Notes: generated from the sequence alone by a model not told the origin. Shown: positions 10,926-21,042, numbered from the stretch's first letter. The stretch: DNA of 64,000 nt from Streptomyces sp. NBC_01237 (GCF_035917275.1 NZ_CP108508.1:2728001-2792000), one strand, 5' to 3'. Numbers and translations: made by a program.

Positions 10926-11819
10926 TCACTTGTGCGGGATGTCGCGGCGCTCATGGACTTCGGGCAGCCGGGAGAGCCGCAGGCCGAAATGGTCGCGATA
11001 GGCGGCGAGCACCTCGGCGTCCGTGGCCTGCTCCGTGCTGTGCCGCTCGCCCCGGACGGTCGTGACCAGCGAACGGCCGCTCAGCGTCACCCGGCCCGTA
11101 TCGGTGACCCGTGAACAGACGAGGGACCGGGTGAAGTGGGAGTCGGGTGAGGTGCGGTGGTACCAGGCCCCGGCCCGGAAGTCCGCCAGTACCCGAGGCC
11201 GCAGATCGAGGCGGAACTGGCGCGAGTCGTCCCGCAGCAGGTCGAGATCGCCCTGCGGCGCCGCCCTGAACCTGAACACACCGCGCGGATCCTCCTGCTC
11301 GGCACGGTCGTCCAGCGCGAGCGGCCGCAGGGCGTGGTCGCCGAAGCCCACGTCCGCCAGCCACGGCCCCGTACCGTCCTCGGTCTCCACCCGCAGCGCC
11401 ATGTGGTCGTACGGAATGCCGAGGCGCCCGCCGTCGCCGAAGACCCGGGCCTGGAGCAGCGTCACACGGAAGCCGAGGGCCCTCAGCAGCACGGCGAAGG
11501 CTCCGTTCAGCTCGTAACAGAAGCCGCCCCGCCCACGGTTCACCACCTTGTCCAGGAGCGCCTGCTCCTCCAGCACGATCTCCTCGCCGAGATGGATCGA
11601 GAGGTTCTCGAAGGGCACGGTCATGAGGTGCCTGAGCTGCAACGCGTGCAACGCCTCGGCATCGGCCCGCGCGGGCCGTTCGGCACCGATGCGGTCGAGG
11701 TACGCCGCGACCGTCTCCGGTCCGGCGGAGCCGGAGGCCGTGGCGTCGTGGGCTGTGGAGGTGCCTGCGGAGGGGCCTGGTGCTGCGGCGTCGGCGTCCT
11801 GGGGCGGTTGCGGATTCAT
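10926..11819 (-). CDS. Arylamine N-acetyltransferase
   Basis: 297 residues from the ATG at 11819 (MNPQPPQDADAAAPG...), with a 40-residue Ala/Ser/Gly-rich N-terminal tail. The catalytic triad is visible: Cys in RGGFCYELN, His in YDHMALR and Asp in LADVGFGD. NAT enzymes move acetyl groups from acetyl-CoA to arylamines or hydrazines, and related enzymes close macrolactams in ansamycin pathways. No biosynthetic cluster surrounds it, so a detoxification role is more likely. Confidence 0.92.
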   Translation of the reverse strand: MNPQPPQDADAAAPGPSAGTSTAHDATASGSAGPETVAAYLDRIGAERPARADAEALHALQLRHLMTVPFENLSIHLGEEIVLEEQALLDKVVNRGRGGFCYELNGAFAVLLRALGFRVTLLQARVFGDGGRLGIPYDHMALRVETEDGTGPWLADVGFGDHALRPLALDDRAEQEDPRGVFRFRAAPQGDLDLLRDDSRQFRLDLRPRVLADFRAGAWYHRTSPDSHFTRSLVCSRVTDTGRVTLSGRSLVTTVRGERHSTEQATDAEVLAAYRDHFGLRLSRLPEVHERRDIPHK

Positions 11820-11912
11820 GACCGAAGTCTGTCCCGGCGCGTGCTCCCCCGCCATGAGCCACAGGTCCTAGGACCGCCGACCGAGGCCGGTTCTCCGCTG
11901 CGGTGTCCGTGG

Positions 11913-14561
11913 TCAGGACCGGCCCACCGCCCGCAGTTGATTCCCGGCTCCGGTCACCGCGATGGCGCCGTCCCTGTCCGTACGCAGCACGTTCGCTCCC
12001 CCGGTCCTGAGCGCGTCGACGGTACGGGCCGACGGGTGGCCGTACGGGTTGCCCGTGCCGCACGAGATGAGAGCCAGTCTCGGCCGTGTGCTGTGCAGGA
12101 GCGCGGTGTCCTGGAAGGCGGAGCCGTGGTGGGCCACCTTGAGAACGTCCACCTGCGGCATGGATGGATACGTACGTAACAGCGCCTGCTGCGAAGGGGG
12201 TTCGAGATCACCCAGGAGCAACAGCGACAGCCCTCCCGCTGCCCGTACGTAAAGGGTGACGCTGGAGTCGTTCGGCTCCGCCGTGCCAAAGCCCCCACCC
12301 GCTCCCCCGGCCCCCGCACGCCCCGCCTCTGTACGCCCCGTGTCCGTACGCTCTGCCGGTACACGCCCCGTTCCGTCGTCCGGCCAGAGGACACGCCAGT
12401 CGAGCGGGCCGATGCGGCGTCGCTCCTCCGGCACCGCGCGCACCACCGGAATCCCCGCGCCGGCGGCCGTCCTCCGCACGAACGCGGCCTGCTCGGCCGG
12501 TTCGTCGAGGCTCGTCGTCTGGATCGCGCCCACCGCTCTGCCGCGCAGCGCACCGGGCAGACCCCGCACGTGGTCGGCGTGAAAGTGGGTGAGGAGCAGT
12601 ATCGGTACCCGGGTGACTCCGAGGTCCCGAAGGCACCGGTCCATCAACCGGGGTTCGGGCCCGGTGTCGATGACCACCCCGGCCCCCTCCCCGGCTGCGA
12701 GCACCATGGCGTCGCCCTGCCCGACGTCACACAGCGCGAACGCCCAGCCAGGAGGAGGCCACCCCGTCAGGATCCGGGTCAGCGGCACCGGCCGCAGCAG
12801 CGCAAGGACCAGGAGCAACGCGGCAGCCGAGCAGACCCACGGGTGCCGGGCCAGACGGCGGGCGAACAGCACCAACAGGCCCGTGAGCGCGGCGAGCAAC
12901 GCCGCCCCGGCCCATCCTCCCGGCCACTCGACCTCCGCCCCGGGCAGGCCCGCCCCGGTACGGGCCACCGACGCGATCCACCCGACCGGCCAGCCCGCGA
13001 CCCAGGCCAGCACCTCGGCCGCCGACATGGCGACCGGGGCCACCGCGAGCGCGGCGAACCCGAGAACCGTCGCGGGCGCAACCGCGAATTCGGCCAGCAG
13101 ATTGCAGGGGATCGCCACCAGGCTGACCCGCGAGGCGAGGACCACGACCACGGGCGCGCACACCGCCTGGGCGGCCGCGGCCGCCCCCAGCACCTCGGCG
13201 AGCCGGGGAGGAACCCGTCGCCGTTGCAGAGCCGCGCTCCACCGGGGCGCGAGCGTGAGCAACGCACCGGTGGCCAGCACGGACAGGAGGAATCCGTAAC
13301 TACGGGCCAGCCACGGGTCGTACAGCACGAGGAGCAGAACAGCCGCCGCGAGTGCGGGAATCAGGGATCTGCGACGGCCTGTTCCGATGGCGAGCAGGGT
13401 GATCAGGCCGCACGCAGCCGCGCGGAGGACGCTCGGCTCGGGCCGGCAGACGACGACGAAGGCGAGAGTGAGTGCCCCGCCGATCAGGGCGGTCGTCCGC
13501 AGGGAGATCCCCAACCGGGGCGCCAGCCCCCGCCGTTCCGCCCGCAGGGCGCTGCCCGGCGGTCCGACGAGCAGGAAGAGCAGGATCGACAGGTTGGCGC
13601 CCGATACGGCCAGCAGGTGTGTGAGGTCGGTGGCTTTGAAGGCGTCGTGCAGTTCGGGCGGGATCCTGGAGGTGTCGCCGACCACGAGGCCCGGCAGCAG
13701 CGCCCGCGCATCCGCGTCGAGCCCGTCGGTCGCCTCACGCAGCCCGGAACGCAGCTTCCCCGCCGTGCGCTGGAGGACCGACGGAGGCCCGGTGATCCGT
13801 GGTGGCCCCTCGCCCTCCACCCGCAGTACGGCGGCGATACGTTCCCCTTCGTGCGCCGGGGGCGCGAGGCGGCCGGTCAGATGGAGACGGGTGGACGGCA
13901 GCAGCCGCTCCCAGGGAGCCGCGGTGCCGCCGGGCGAGACCATGACGCGTACCGGCGTACGGATCCGGGTGACGGCACCGTCGGGAGCGGTCACCCGGGT
14001 GACCTCGGCGTCGAGCAGCAGTGTGGCGGGCGTGCTGTGGTCACCGCGGACCCGTGGCCGGGCCTTCCGGGGATCCGAGGTGACGGTCACCTCCGCATCG
14101 ATCCGCGCGTACGACTGCGCCAGAGCGGGTACGGGCCCCCGCCGGACATCGGCGCCGTGCAGCCCGGCAGTCGCCGCCCCGGCCGCCGCACAGAGCAGGA
14201 CCGCTCCCGCGGCAGTGGCCCTGGTCCGCCTTCTGCTGTCCGCCGGGGCCGACAGCCGCAACGAGGCCAGCAGCCCCAGAGCCAGGCCGGCACAGACCAC
14301 GGCTCCCCAGACCGTCCACCGCCCCGGCAGTCCGAGACCGAGCGCCGCGGCCCCCCAGGCCGCGAGAGCGGGCGGGACGAGCCGCAGATCTGCCGCCCCC
14401 TCCTGCCGCGGATCCGGCACGCCGAGACGCCGCCCCGACGCCCCGTGAACGTCGACGCTGCCAGGGCTGTCGGCGCTGTCGCTCGTGCTGCCGCGGGGAA
14501 CGGCGCTGCCCCCCGTGTTGCCCCGAGGGGCGGCCCCGGGCCCTGTCCCCGGGCTGATCAT
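11913..14561 (-). CDS. comEC: ComEC/Rec2-type DNA-uptake channel with C-terminal metallo-beta-lactamase domain
   Basis: 882 residues. After a 60-residue Gly/Ser/Pro tail come several membrane helices, a DUF4131-like beta region, the Competence domain (LTHLLAVSGANLSILL, conserved in ComEC) and a C-terminal MBL-fold nuclease-like domain with LLTHFHADHVRGL. In transformable bacteria ComEC carries single-stranded DNA across the membrane; Streptomyces are not known to be naturally competent, so its role is open. The start overlaps the comEA stop by four bases (ATGA). A TTA leucine codon (12177-12179, in QQALLRTYP) makes translation depend on the bldA tRNA. Confidence 0.92.
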   Translation of the reverse strand: MISPGTGPGAAPRGNTGGSAVPRGSTSDSADSPGSVDVHGASGRRLGVPDPRQEGAADLRLVPPALAAWGAAALGLGLPGRWTVWGAVVCAGLALGLLASLRLSAPADSRRRTRATAAGAVLLCAAAGAATAGLHGADVRRGPVPALAQSYARIDAEVTVTSDPRKARPRVRGDHSTPATLLLDAEVTRVTAPDGAVTRIRTPVRVMVSPGGTAAPWERLLPSTRLHLTGRLAPPAHEGERIAAVLRVEGEGPPRITGPPSVLQRTAGKLRSGLREATDGLDADARALLPGLVVGDTSRIPPELHDAFKATDLTHLLAVSGANLSILLFLLVGPPGSALRAERRGLAPRLGISLRTTALIGGALTLAFVVVCRPEPSVLRAAACGLITLLAIGTGRRRSLIPALAAAVLLLVLYDPWLARSYGFLLSVLATGALLTLAPRWSAALQRRRVPPRLAEVLGAAAAAQAVCAPVVVVLASRVSLVAIPCNLLAEFAVAPATVLGFAALAVAPVAMSAAEVLAWVAGWPVGWIASVARTGAGLPGAEVEWPGGWAGAALLAALTGLLVLFARRLARHPWVCSAAALLLVLALLRPVPLTRILTGWPPPGWAFALCDVGQGDAMVLAAGEGAGVVIDTGPEPRLMDRCLRDLGVTRVPILLLTHFHADHVRGLPGALRGRAVGAIQTTSLDEPAEQAAFVRRTAAGAGIPVVRAVPEERRRIGPLDWRVLWPDDGTGRVPAERTDTGRTEAGRAGAGGAGGGFGTAEPNDSSVTLYVRAAGGLSLLLLGDLEPPSQQALLRTYPSMPQVDVLKVAHHGSAFQDTALLHSTRPRLALISCGTGNPYGHPSARTVDALRTGGANVLRTDRDGAIAVTGAGNQLRAVGRS

Positions 14562-15844
14562 GGCCGGACCAGATGCTGAAGGTCCGCGAACCGGCGGTCG
14601 CCGATTCCGTTGACCTCACGGAGTTCGTCGACGGAGCGATAGCCGCCGCGTTCCGTGCGGTAGTCGACGATGTGCTGCGCCAGGACGGGGCCGACCCCGG
14701 GAAGGGTTTCGAGCTGGTCCATGGTCGCCGTGTTCAGACTCACCGGCGCCGTCGGTCCCGCATGCCCGGCTGCGGGACCACCGCCGCCCGTTGTCCCGGA
14801 TCCGGACGGGACCGCGGCCGGCCCCACCACGACCTGTTCGCCGTCCATGAGGACCCGCGCCCTGTTGATACCGGTGATGTCCGTGCCCTCACGCACGCCT
14901 CCGGCCGCCCGTAACGCATCGGCGACCCGCGAACCGGCCGGCAGCCGCCGGATACCCGGCATACGCACCTTGCCGCTCACATCGACGACGATCTGACCTC
15001 CGGGGTCAGCTGCGGGCGGCTGCCCGGCGGCCGGGCCTGGCGGCGGCGCCGGGCTTCCGGGGTGCGCGGGTTCCCGAACGGCCGCCGGGGCGGCCTCTCC
15101 CCCTCTCACCGGCTCAGGCGCACGGACCGACTGCGGGCGGACGGTCCAGAAGTGCACCGCGGCAAGGACGGCGGCTCCGACGAGAACAACGGCCAGTGCG
15201 GCAAGCGTCTTCGGCTCCAGACCGCACCGGAGCTGCAACCAGAGCGGCAGCCTCTCGCGGAGCGCGAGCACCAGCCGCCGACTCCGCCGCGACAGGCCCG
15301 TGCCCTGTCCGCCGGCGGACGTCGTGGGAGCCGACACAGGTGCCGGGACTGGAACGTTGACCGAAGCCGGGATTGAAGCCGAAGACGGAGTTGTGGCCGA
15401 GCCCGAAGACGGGGTTGTGGCCGAGCCCGATGCCGAGGACAAGGACGGGAGCGGGCCCGGCTCCGCCACAGTCGAGCCGAGCACACCTTCGAGGGCGTTC
15501 GTCATCAGCGCATCCGCCCGACGACGCGAAGCCGCCGCAACGGCTGCGCTGTGTCCACGTGGGGGCCGCCGCCGCCCGTGGCGAGCGCCGGGGCCGGTGC
15601 CCGCCGCGCCGCTGGGGCCGCGGCCGGGCCCATGTCGCGCCCGTCCGCCCGGCACTGGACCGGGACCGGGACCGGCAACAGAACCGGGACCGGGGCCAGC
15701 GGCGCGACCACGGCCGAGGTGAGGACCAGTACCGAGGTCAGAACCGGTACCGAGGTCAGAACCGGTACCGAGGTCGGGAGAGCGTGCCGGAACGGGGGCC
15801 GAAGCCGGTGCGGGAACGGGTGTCCGAAGTGATCGAAGGGCCAT
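14558..15844 (-). CDS. comEA: ComEA-type helix-hairpin-helix DNA-binding membrane protein
   Basis: 428 residues from the ATG at 15844; an ATG at 15505 (MTNALEGVL...) is an alternative that would remove 113 Arg/Gly/Pro-rich residues. A single membrane helix (LAALAVVLVGAAVLAAVHFW) is followed by an SLBB domain (GGQIVVDVSGKVRMPGI) and a C-terminal helix-hairpin-helix pair (SLNTATMDQLETLPGVGPVLA). This is the order of ComEA, the receptor that hands DNA to ComEC. The N-terminal tail contains DLGTGS repeats from an 18-bp DNA repeat. It is coupled to comEC by the ATGA overlap. Confidence 0.87.
   Translation of the reverse strand: MALRSLRTPVPAPASAPVPARSPDLGTGSDLGTGSDLGTGPHLGRGRAAGPGPGSVAGPGPGPVPGGRARHGPGRGPSGAAGTGPGARHGRRRPPRGHSAAVAAASRRRADALMTNALEGVLGSTVAEPGPLPSLSSASGSATTPSSGSATTPSSASIPASVNVPVPAPVSAPTTSAGGQGTGLSRRSRRLVLALRERLPLWLQLRCGLEPKTLAALAVVLVGAAVLAAVHFWTVRPQSVRAPEPVRGGEAAPAAVREPAHPGSPAPPPGPAAGQPPAADPGGQIVVDVSGKVRMPGIRRLPAGSRVADALRAAGGVREGTDITGINRARVLMDGEQVVVGPAAVPSGSGTTGGGGPAAGHAGPTAPVSLNTATMDQLETLPGVGPVLAQHIVDYRTERGGYRSVDELREVNGIGDRRFADLQHLVRP
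15731..15776 (-). repeat. 18-bp in-frame repeat in the comEA 5' end
   Basis: ACCGAGGTCAGAACCGGT occurs twice head to tail (15731-15748, 15749-15766), followed by a partial copy. It encodes the DLGTGS repeats of the ComEA tail. Confidence 0.8.
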
Positions 15845-15896
15845 GCCTCACGACATTAGGCACATCTGCCCGAACCCGCCGAGCAGCTCCGATTCC

Positions 15897-15923
15897 CGTG
15901 GATAACCGCCCAGTTGTGGATAA
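15897..15923. promoter_or_regulatory. Pair of DnaA-box-like nonamers
   Basis: CGTGGATAA (15897-15905) and TGTGGATAA (15915-15923) are the complements of TTATCCACG and TTATCCACA, the latter an exact DnaA box. They sit 18 bp apart in the same orientation, about 55 bp upstream of the comEA start. They could titrate DnaA or regulate comEA. Confidence 0.45.
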
Positions 15924-15971
15924 CTTCGCCACCCTCCCGGGTGTACCTCAAGGGCACGCTCACCACAACGC

Positions 15972-16065
15972 ACTCAGCACGGCGGTCTCACTACGGCGCG
16001 CCCACCGAGGCGCGCTCACCACTGCGACCACACCACAGCCGCCTCAGCGCGGCGAGATCACCACG
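15972..16065. repeat. Degenerate repeat including the degV stop codon
   Basis: The last codons and stop of the DegV gene (16044-16065) recur in degraded form at 15974-15995, about 17 of 22 bases alike, with further CTCACCACxxCGC pieces at 15959-16035. It continues a pattern seen downstream of other genes in the window. Confidence 0.5.
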
Positions 16066-16889
16066 CCCAGCAGTCCCGGCCCGGTGTGCGCCCCGATCAC
16101 CGCGCCCACCTCACTGACGTGGAGGTCACCCAGTCCCGGAATCCGTTCGCGCAGGCGCTCGGCCAGCCGCTCGGCACGGTCGGGCGCGGCGAGATGGTGT
16201 ACGGCGATGTCCACCGAGCCCGCACCTGCCCGCTCGGCAACGATCTCTTCCAGGCGCGCGATGGCTTTGGACGCCGTCCGCACCTTCTCCAGCAGATCGA
16301 TCCGGCCGCCGTCCAGCTGAAGGATCGGCTTCACCGCCAGCGCGGAACCCAGCAGCGCCTGCGCCGCGCCGATACGGCCGCCTCGGCGCAGATAGTCCAG
16401 CGTGTCGACATAGAAATACGCGGACGTTCCTGCCGCCCGCTTCTCCGCGGCCGCCACCGCCTCGTCCAGGCTGCCGCCCGTTTCCGCCGTCTCCGCCGCC
16501 GCCAGCGCACAGAACCCCAGCGCCATGGCGACCATTCCGGTGTCCACCACCCGTACCGGCACCGGCGCGTCCTTGGCCGCGAGCAGCGCGGCGTCGTACG
16601 TGCCCGAGAGCTCGGCCGACAGATGCAGGGACACGATGGCGGTCGCCCCCGCATCGGCCACAGCCCGGTACGCCGCCGCGAAGACCTCGGGGCTGGGACG
16701 GGACGTGGTCACGGAGTGGCGTTTCTGCAACGCGAGAGCCAGCGAGCGGGCCGAGATCTCCGTGCCCTCTTCCAGTGCCTGATCGCCCAGGACGACGGTC
16801 AGCGGCACTGAGGTGATGCCGTGCCGTTCCATCGCCTGGCGCGGCAGGTGGGCCGTTGAATCGGTGACGATCGCGACATGGCGGGACAT
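16044..16889 (-). CDS. DegV-family fatty-acid-binding protein
   Basis: 281 residues from the ATG at 16889 (MSRHVAIVTDSTAHLP). The DSTAHLP start, the TSRPSPEVF motif near residue 75 and the C-terminal HHLAAPDRAERL region fit DegV/FakB-like proteins that bind a fatty acid between two domains. In Firmicutes FakB presents fatty acids to the kinase FakA; a FakA-like gene is not in the window. The ORF extends upstream to 17261 but that part overlaps the next gene out of frame, so the ATG is preferred. Confidence 0.92.
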   Translation of the reverse strand: MSRHVAIVTDSTAHLPRQAMERHGITSVPLTVVLGDQALEEGTEISARSLALALQKRHSVTTSRPSPEVFAAAYRAVADAGATAIVSLHLSAELSGTYDAALLAAKDAPVPVRVVDTGMVAMALGFCALAAAETAETGGSLDEAVAAAEKRAAGTSAYFYVDTLDYLRRGGRIGAAQALLGSALAVKPILQLDGGRIDLLEKVRTASKAIARLEEIVAERAGAGSVDIAVHHLAAPDRAERLAERLRERIPGLGDLHVSEVGAVIGAHTGPGLLGVVISPR

Positions 16890-17034
16890 GAGCCGGAGGT
16901 TACCTTCCGGGGCTGTGGTGCGGGAGCCCGCCCCCGGCCCGCTGATCATTCGCGGTCGCTTCGCCACGCATCCTGCCACCCTCGCCCACCCGCGGTGCGC
17001 ACCCCCGCCGACCGTACGGGGTGCCTGCCGGGCC

Positions 17035-17841
17035 TCAGTTCGTCGTCTCCGGCCTGGCCGACTTCTGCCACGGATAGCCGGTCCGGAGCCGCGGGTCCGG
17101 AGCCGTGATCGCCTGCGGCACCTCTTCGTCGGCCGGACCCTTCCAGCTCGCTTCGGCCGTACTGCTGCTCCCGGCGCCGGCGGACGGCTCCGGCCACTCC
17201 ACACCCGGGCCGCGCCCCCGCGCCGTATCCGTCCTCGGTACGGTGCCCGCCGCCCCCGCACCCGCTGCGGGCGCCTGTGGCTGTGCCTGCGGGTCCTCCA
17301 CCGTCCAGTGCCGCAGCGCCCCCGCCTCGACGTCGATCTGCGCGTTCAGCGCGTCCAGATCGTCCTCGTGGAACCGCTGCGCCCGGTCCCGCGCCGCCCA
17401 CCGCAGCGAATCCGCCGAATGCGTGATCCGCTCCGTGCGCTCCTTCAGCTTCGGCAGCAGCGCGGCGACCGTCGCCCGGTCCGGCTCGCGCTCCAGCCGC
17501 TTCAGCTCGTCGTCGAGCTCGCGTCCATGGACGCTCAGCCGCTCGAACAGCCCCAGGGACTCCGAGAGCGAGGCGTCCTCCGCCACGCCCGCCTGCAGCG
17601 CGTCCTGGGTGGCCCGCATGGATGTACGCAGGTCGAGCCGCAGTTGCGCGAGCGTGCCCGCGACGCCCACCTGCCCGTAGCTCTTCGCCCGGAGAGTGGT
17701 GTCCTCCACGGTGCGCCGTGCCTGCGTGATCGTGCGGTCCACGCCCCGTTTGGCCGCGCGGACCGCCTTGACTCCGATGTACACACCCAGCGCGACGAAC
17801 GCGACGAGGAGAAGCGCCAGGATCGTGATCGTGGCTTCCAT
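17035..17841 (-). CDS. Membrane-anchored coiled-coil protein of unknown function
   Basis: 268 residues. An N-terminal membrane helix (ITILALLLVAFVALGVYIGVKA) is followed by about 160 mostly helical, charged residues likely to form coiled coils and then a Pro/Ala/Gly-rich tail ending RPETTN. I know this only as a conserved Streptomyces protein between DegV and leuS. It has no catalytic motif. The topology is probably a short extracellular N-terminus with a cytoplasmic body. Confidence 0.8.
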   Translation of the reverse strand: MEATITILALLLVAFVALGVYIGVKAVRAAKRGVDRTITQARRTVEDTTLRAKSYGQVGVAGTLAQLRLDLRTSMRATQDALQAGVAEDASLSESLGLFERLSVHGRELDDELKRLEREPDRATVAALLPKLKERTERITHSADSLRWAARDRAQRFHEDDLDALNAQIDVEAGALRHWTVEDPQAQPQAPAAGAGAAGTVPRTDTARGRGPGVEWPEPSAGAGSSSTAEASWKGPADEEVPQAITAPDPRLRTGYPWQKSARPETTN

Positions 17842-17901
17842 GGACGCCCCTCGGTTGTCGATGCGGCTGCCGGTACCGGTGCCCCTTCCACCGTAAACGG
17901 A

Positions 17902-17944
17902 ACGGGCAGGCCAAGGGTTCCATCGGAACCCCCAACCTGCCCGT
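17902..17944 (-). terminator. leuS terminator
   Basis: ACGGGCAGG at 17902-17910 pairs with CCTGCCCGT at 17936-17944, with a second stem (GGGTTCC/GGAACCC) inside, 42 bases after the leuS stop. Confidence 0.8.
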
Positions 17945-17986
17945 AGGGGAAAGCCCTGACGGAAACCTAACCGCGTACGGCAGGCA

Positions 17987-20860
17987 TCACTCGGGGACGA
18001 TATTGACCAGCTTGGGCGCCCGCACGATCACCTTGCGGATCCCCGCCCCGCCCAGCGCGGCCACGACACCGGCGTCGGCCAGCGCCAGCGCCTCCAGCTC
18101 CTCGTCCGTGATGGACGGGGGAATCTCCAGTCGGGCCTTGACCTTGCCCTTGATCTGCACGACACAGGTCACGGTCTCGTCCACGACATACGCCGGGTCC
18201 GCCACCGGGAAGTCCTGGTGCACCACGGACTCGGTGTGGCCCAGGCGCCTCCACAGCTCCTCCGCCACGTGCGGTGCCAGCGGCGCCACCAGCAGGACCA
18301 GCCGCTCGGCCACCGACCTCGACAGCGGGCCGCCGGCCTTGGTCAGGTGGTTGTTCAGCTCGGTGACCTTGGCGATGGCCGTGTTGAAGCGCATCCCGGC
18401 CATGTCCTGGCCGACCCCGTCGATGGCCTTGTGCAGGGCCCGCAGCGTGTCCTCGCCGGGCTCCGTGTCCACGACGGTGACCTCACCGGTCTCCTCGTCG
18501 ACGATGTTGCGCCACAGCCGCTGCAGCAGCCGGTACTGGCCGACCACGGCGCGCGTGTCCCACGGCCGCGACACGTCCAGGGGTCCCATCGCCATCTCGT
18601 ACAGGCGCAGTGTGTCGGCGCCGTACTCGCCGCAGATCTCGTCCGGCGTGACGGCGTTCTTCAGGGACTTGCCCATCTTGCCCAGGACGCGGCTGACCTT
18701 CTCGCCCTCGTAGTAGAAGGCGCCGTCGCGCTCCTCGACCTCGGCGGCCGGCACCGCGATGCCACGGCTGTCGCGGTAGACGAACGCCTGGATCATGCCC
18801 TGGTTGTACAGCTTGTGGAACGGCTCGGAGGACGAGATGTGGCCCAGGTCGTGCAGCACCTTGGACCAGAAGCGGGCGTACAGCAGGTGCAGTACGGCGT
18901 GCTCGGCGCCGCCGATGTACAGGTCGACACCACCCTTGGGCTGTCCCTCCTGCGGTCCCATCCAGTACTGCTCGATGGCCGGGTCGACCAGCTGCCGGTC
19001 GTTGTTCGGGTCCAGGTAACGCAGCTCGTACCAGCAGGAACCCGCCCAGTTGGGCATGGTGTTGGTCTCACGCCGGTACTTCCTCGGGCCGTTTCCGTCG
19101 CCCAGGTCCAGCGTGACGTTGACCCAGTCGGCGTTCCGGGACAGCGGAGGCTCGGGCTTGGTGTCCGCGTCCTCCGGGTCGAAGGTGCGCGGCGAGTAGT
19201 CGTCGACCTCCGGCAGCTCCAGGGGCAGCATCGACTCGGGCAGCGCGTGGGCGACGCCCTCCTCGTCGTACACGATCGGGAAGGGCTCGCCCCAGTAGCG
19301 CTGGCGGCTGAACAGCCAGTCACGCAGCCGGAAGTTGACGGTTCCCTCGCCTACGCCGTGCGCCTTCAGCCACTCGGTGATCTTCGCCTTGGCGTCGACG
19401 ACACCCAGGCTGTCCAGCGAGATCTCCTCGTTCGCGGAGTTGACCAGCTTCGCGTCGTACGAGCCGAAGGCGTCCTCCCAGGTGGAGGCGTCCGTACCGC
19501 GGTCGTCCGACGGTTCGACGACACAGCGCATCGGCAGCTCGAAGGCGCGCGCGAACGCGAAGTCGCGTGCGTCGTGCGCCGGCACGGCCATGATCGCGCC
19601 GGTGCCGTAGCCCATCAGGACGTAGTCGGCGATGAATACGGGCACCTTCTCGCCGCTGACCGGGTTGGTCGCGTACGCGCCGGTGAAGACGCCGGTCTTG
19701 TCCTTGGCCTCGGCCTGCCGCTCGACTTCGGACTTGGCCGCGGCCTGCTTGCGGTACGCGGTGACGGCCTCGGCCGGGTTCGCGTGGCCGCCTGTCCACA
19801 CCGGGTGGGTGCCCTCGGGCCAGGCGGCCGGAATGATCCGCTCGATCAGGTCGTGCTCGGGGGCCAGCACCATGTAGGTCGCGCCGAACAGGGTGTCCTG
19901 GCGGGTGGTGAAGACGGTGATACTGCCCGCGCCGTCGACCGGGAAGTCCACGCGCGCACCCTCGGACCGGCCGATCCAGTTGCGCTGCTGCAGCTTGATG
20001 GCCTCGGGCCAGTCCAGCGGGTCCAGGTCGTCCAGCAGCCGGTCGGCGTAGGCGGTGATGCGCATGTTCCACTGGCGCAGCTTGGCCTTGAACACGGGGA
20101 AGTTGCCGCGCTCGGAACGGCCGTCGGCGGTGACCTCTTCGTTGGCCAGTACGGTGCCCAGGCCCGGCGACCAGTTGACGGGCGCGTCGGAGGCGTACGC
20201 CAGGCGGTACTCGCCCAGGACCTCGGCGCGCTCGGCGGCGCTCAGCGCGCTCCAGTCACGGCCGTCGGGGGTCGCACGCGACCCGCTCTCGAACTGCGCG
20301 ACCAGGTCGGCGATCGGCCGCGCCTTGTCGGCCTCGGTGTCGTACCAGGAGTTGAAGATCTGCAGGAAGATCCACTGGGTCCACTTGTAGTACTCGGCCT
20401 CGATCGTCGCGAACGAGCGGCGCTTGTCGTGGCCCAGGCCCAGCCGGCGCAGCTGGAACTTCATGTTCGCCATGTTGGCCTCGGTGGAGACCCGCGGGTG
20501 CGTGCCGGTCTGCACGGCGTACTGCTCCGCGGGCAGTCCGAAGGCGTCGAAGCCCAGGGTGTGCAGGACGTTGTGGCCGGTCATCCGCTGGTGCCGGGCG
20601 AAGACGTCGGTGGCGATATAGCCCAGCGGGTGACCGACATGCAGGCCAGCACCCGAGGGGTACGGGAACATGTCCATGATGAACTTCTTCGGCTTGGCGG
20701 CCAGCTCGGGGCCGTCCGCCAGATCACCGGTGGGGTTCGGCGCCTCGTAGGTCCCCTCGGCGTCCCAGAAGTCCTGCCAGCGTGCCTCGATGTCGGCGGC
20801 CATCGCCGCCGTGTAGCGGTGCGGCGCAGCTGTCTCGGCTGCGGAATTCGTCTCGCTCAT
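17987..20860 (-). CDS. leuS: Leucyl-tRNA synthetase
   Basis: 957 residues from the ATG at 20860 ([23 protein letters not shown]). Class I motifs are present: HVGHP for HIGH near residue 80 and KMGKS for KMSKS near 710, with the CP1 editing domain between them. A Gly replaces the usual first Ser of KMSKS. The enzyme charges tRNA-Leu. An in-frame ATG at 20887 is possible, but the one at 20860 has GAGG just upstream and fits the family. A short leader peptide with three Leu codons and a terminator-like hairpin upstream suggest control by leucyl-tRNA supply. Confidence 0.97.
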   Translation of the reverse strand: MSETNSAAETAAPHRYTAAMAADIEARWQDFWDAEGTYEAPNPTGDLADGPELAAKPKKFIMDMFPYPSGAGLHVGHPLGYIATDVFARHQRMTGHNVLHTLGFDAFGLPAEQYAVQTGTHPRVSTEANMANMKFQLRRLGLGHDKRRSFATIEAEYYKWTQWIFLQIFNSWYDTEADKARPIADLVAQFESGSRATPDGRDWSALSAAERAEVLGEYRLAYASDAPVNWSPGLGTVLANEEVTADGRSERGNFPVFKAKLRQWNMRITAYADRLLDDLDPLDWPEAIKLQQRNWIGRSEGARVDFPVDGAGSITVFTTRQDTLFGATYMVLAPEHDLIERIIPAAWPEGTHPVWTGGHANPAEAVTAYRKQAAAKSEVERQAEAKDKTGVFTGAYATNPVSGEKVPVFIADYVLMGYGTGAIMAVPAHDARDFAFARAFELPMRCVVEPSDDRGTDASTWEDAFGSYDAKLVNSANEEISLDSLGVVDAKAKITEWLKAHGVGEGTVNFRLRDWLFSRQRYWGEPFPIVYDEEGVAHALPESMLPLELPEVDDYSPRTFDPEDADTKPEPPLSRNADWVNVTLDLGDGNGPRKYRRETNTMPNWAGSCWYELRYLDPNNDRQLVDPAIEQYWMGPQEGQPKGGVDLYIGGAEHAVLHLLYARFWSKVLHDLGHISSSEPFHKLYNQGMIQAFVYRDSRGIAVPAAEVEERDGAFYYEGEKVSRVLGKMGKSLKNAVTPDEICGEYGADTLRLYEMAMGPLDVSRPWDTRAVVGQYRLLQRLWRNIVDEETGEVTVVDTEPGEDTLRALHKAIDGVGQDMAGMRFNTAIAKVTELNNHLTKAGGPLSRSVAERLVLLVAPLAPHVAEELWRRLGHTESVVHQDFPVADPAYVVDETVTCVVQIKGKVKARLEIPPSITDEELEALALADAGVVAALGGAGIRKVIVRAPKLVNIVPE

Positions 20861-20928
20861 GATCCTCAAAGCTCCATCGATCGTCATCTGCCGGCGCCCA
20901 TGTCTACGGACACGCGTCTACCGAAACG

Positions 20929-20952
20929 AAAAATCCCCTCGCACAGGAGGGG
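20929..20952 (-). terminator. Attenuator-like terminator in the leuS leader
   Basis: Read on the minus strand, CCCCTC (20947-20952) is followed by a six-base loop, GAGGGG (20935-20940) and then ATTTTTCG, a rare U-run for this genome. It stands about 70 bases before the leuS start and after the leader peptide, where a transcription attenuator would be. Confidence 0.7.
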
Positions 20953-20954
20953 AC

Positions 20955-21007
20955 GCCGCGCCGATTCCGACCAGGCATTCTCACCGGTCGGGACTGATCA
21001 GCGCGGC
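20955..21007 (-). promoter_or_regulatory. Nested pairing segments between leader peptide and attenuator
   Basis: On the minus strand, GCCGCGC (21001-21007, overlapping the end of the leader ORF) can pair with GCGCGGC (20955-20961), and CCGACC (20986-20991) with GGTCGG (20967-20972). A ribosome stalled at the Leu codons would leave the first segment free. How this would exclude the terminator hairpin is not obvious by eye. Confidence 0.45.
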
Positions 21008-21036
21008 TCGCTAAGCAGAAGTCGTACGGCACGCAT
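20998..21036 (-). CDS. Putative leuS leader peptide MRAVRLLLSEPR
   Basis: A 12-codon ORF (ATG at 21036, TGA at 20998) contains three consecutive Leu codons CTT-CTG-CTT; CTT is rare in high-GC Streptomyces. It precedes leuS on the same strand by about 140 bases with a terminator hairpin in between. There is no Shine-Dalgarno, but TACCCT lies six bases before the ATG, which fits a leaderless transcript starting at the A of ATG. Leader-peptide attenuation is known for actinobacterial amino-acid genes; its presence here is inferred from layout. Confidence 0.6.
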   Translation of the reverse strand: MRAVRLLLSEPR

Positions 21037-21042
21037 GGCGTC

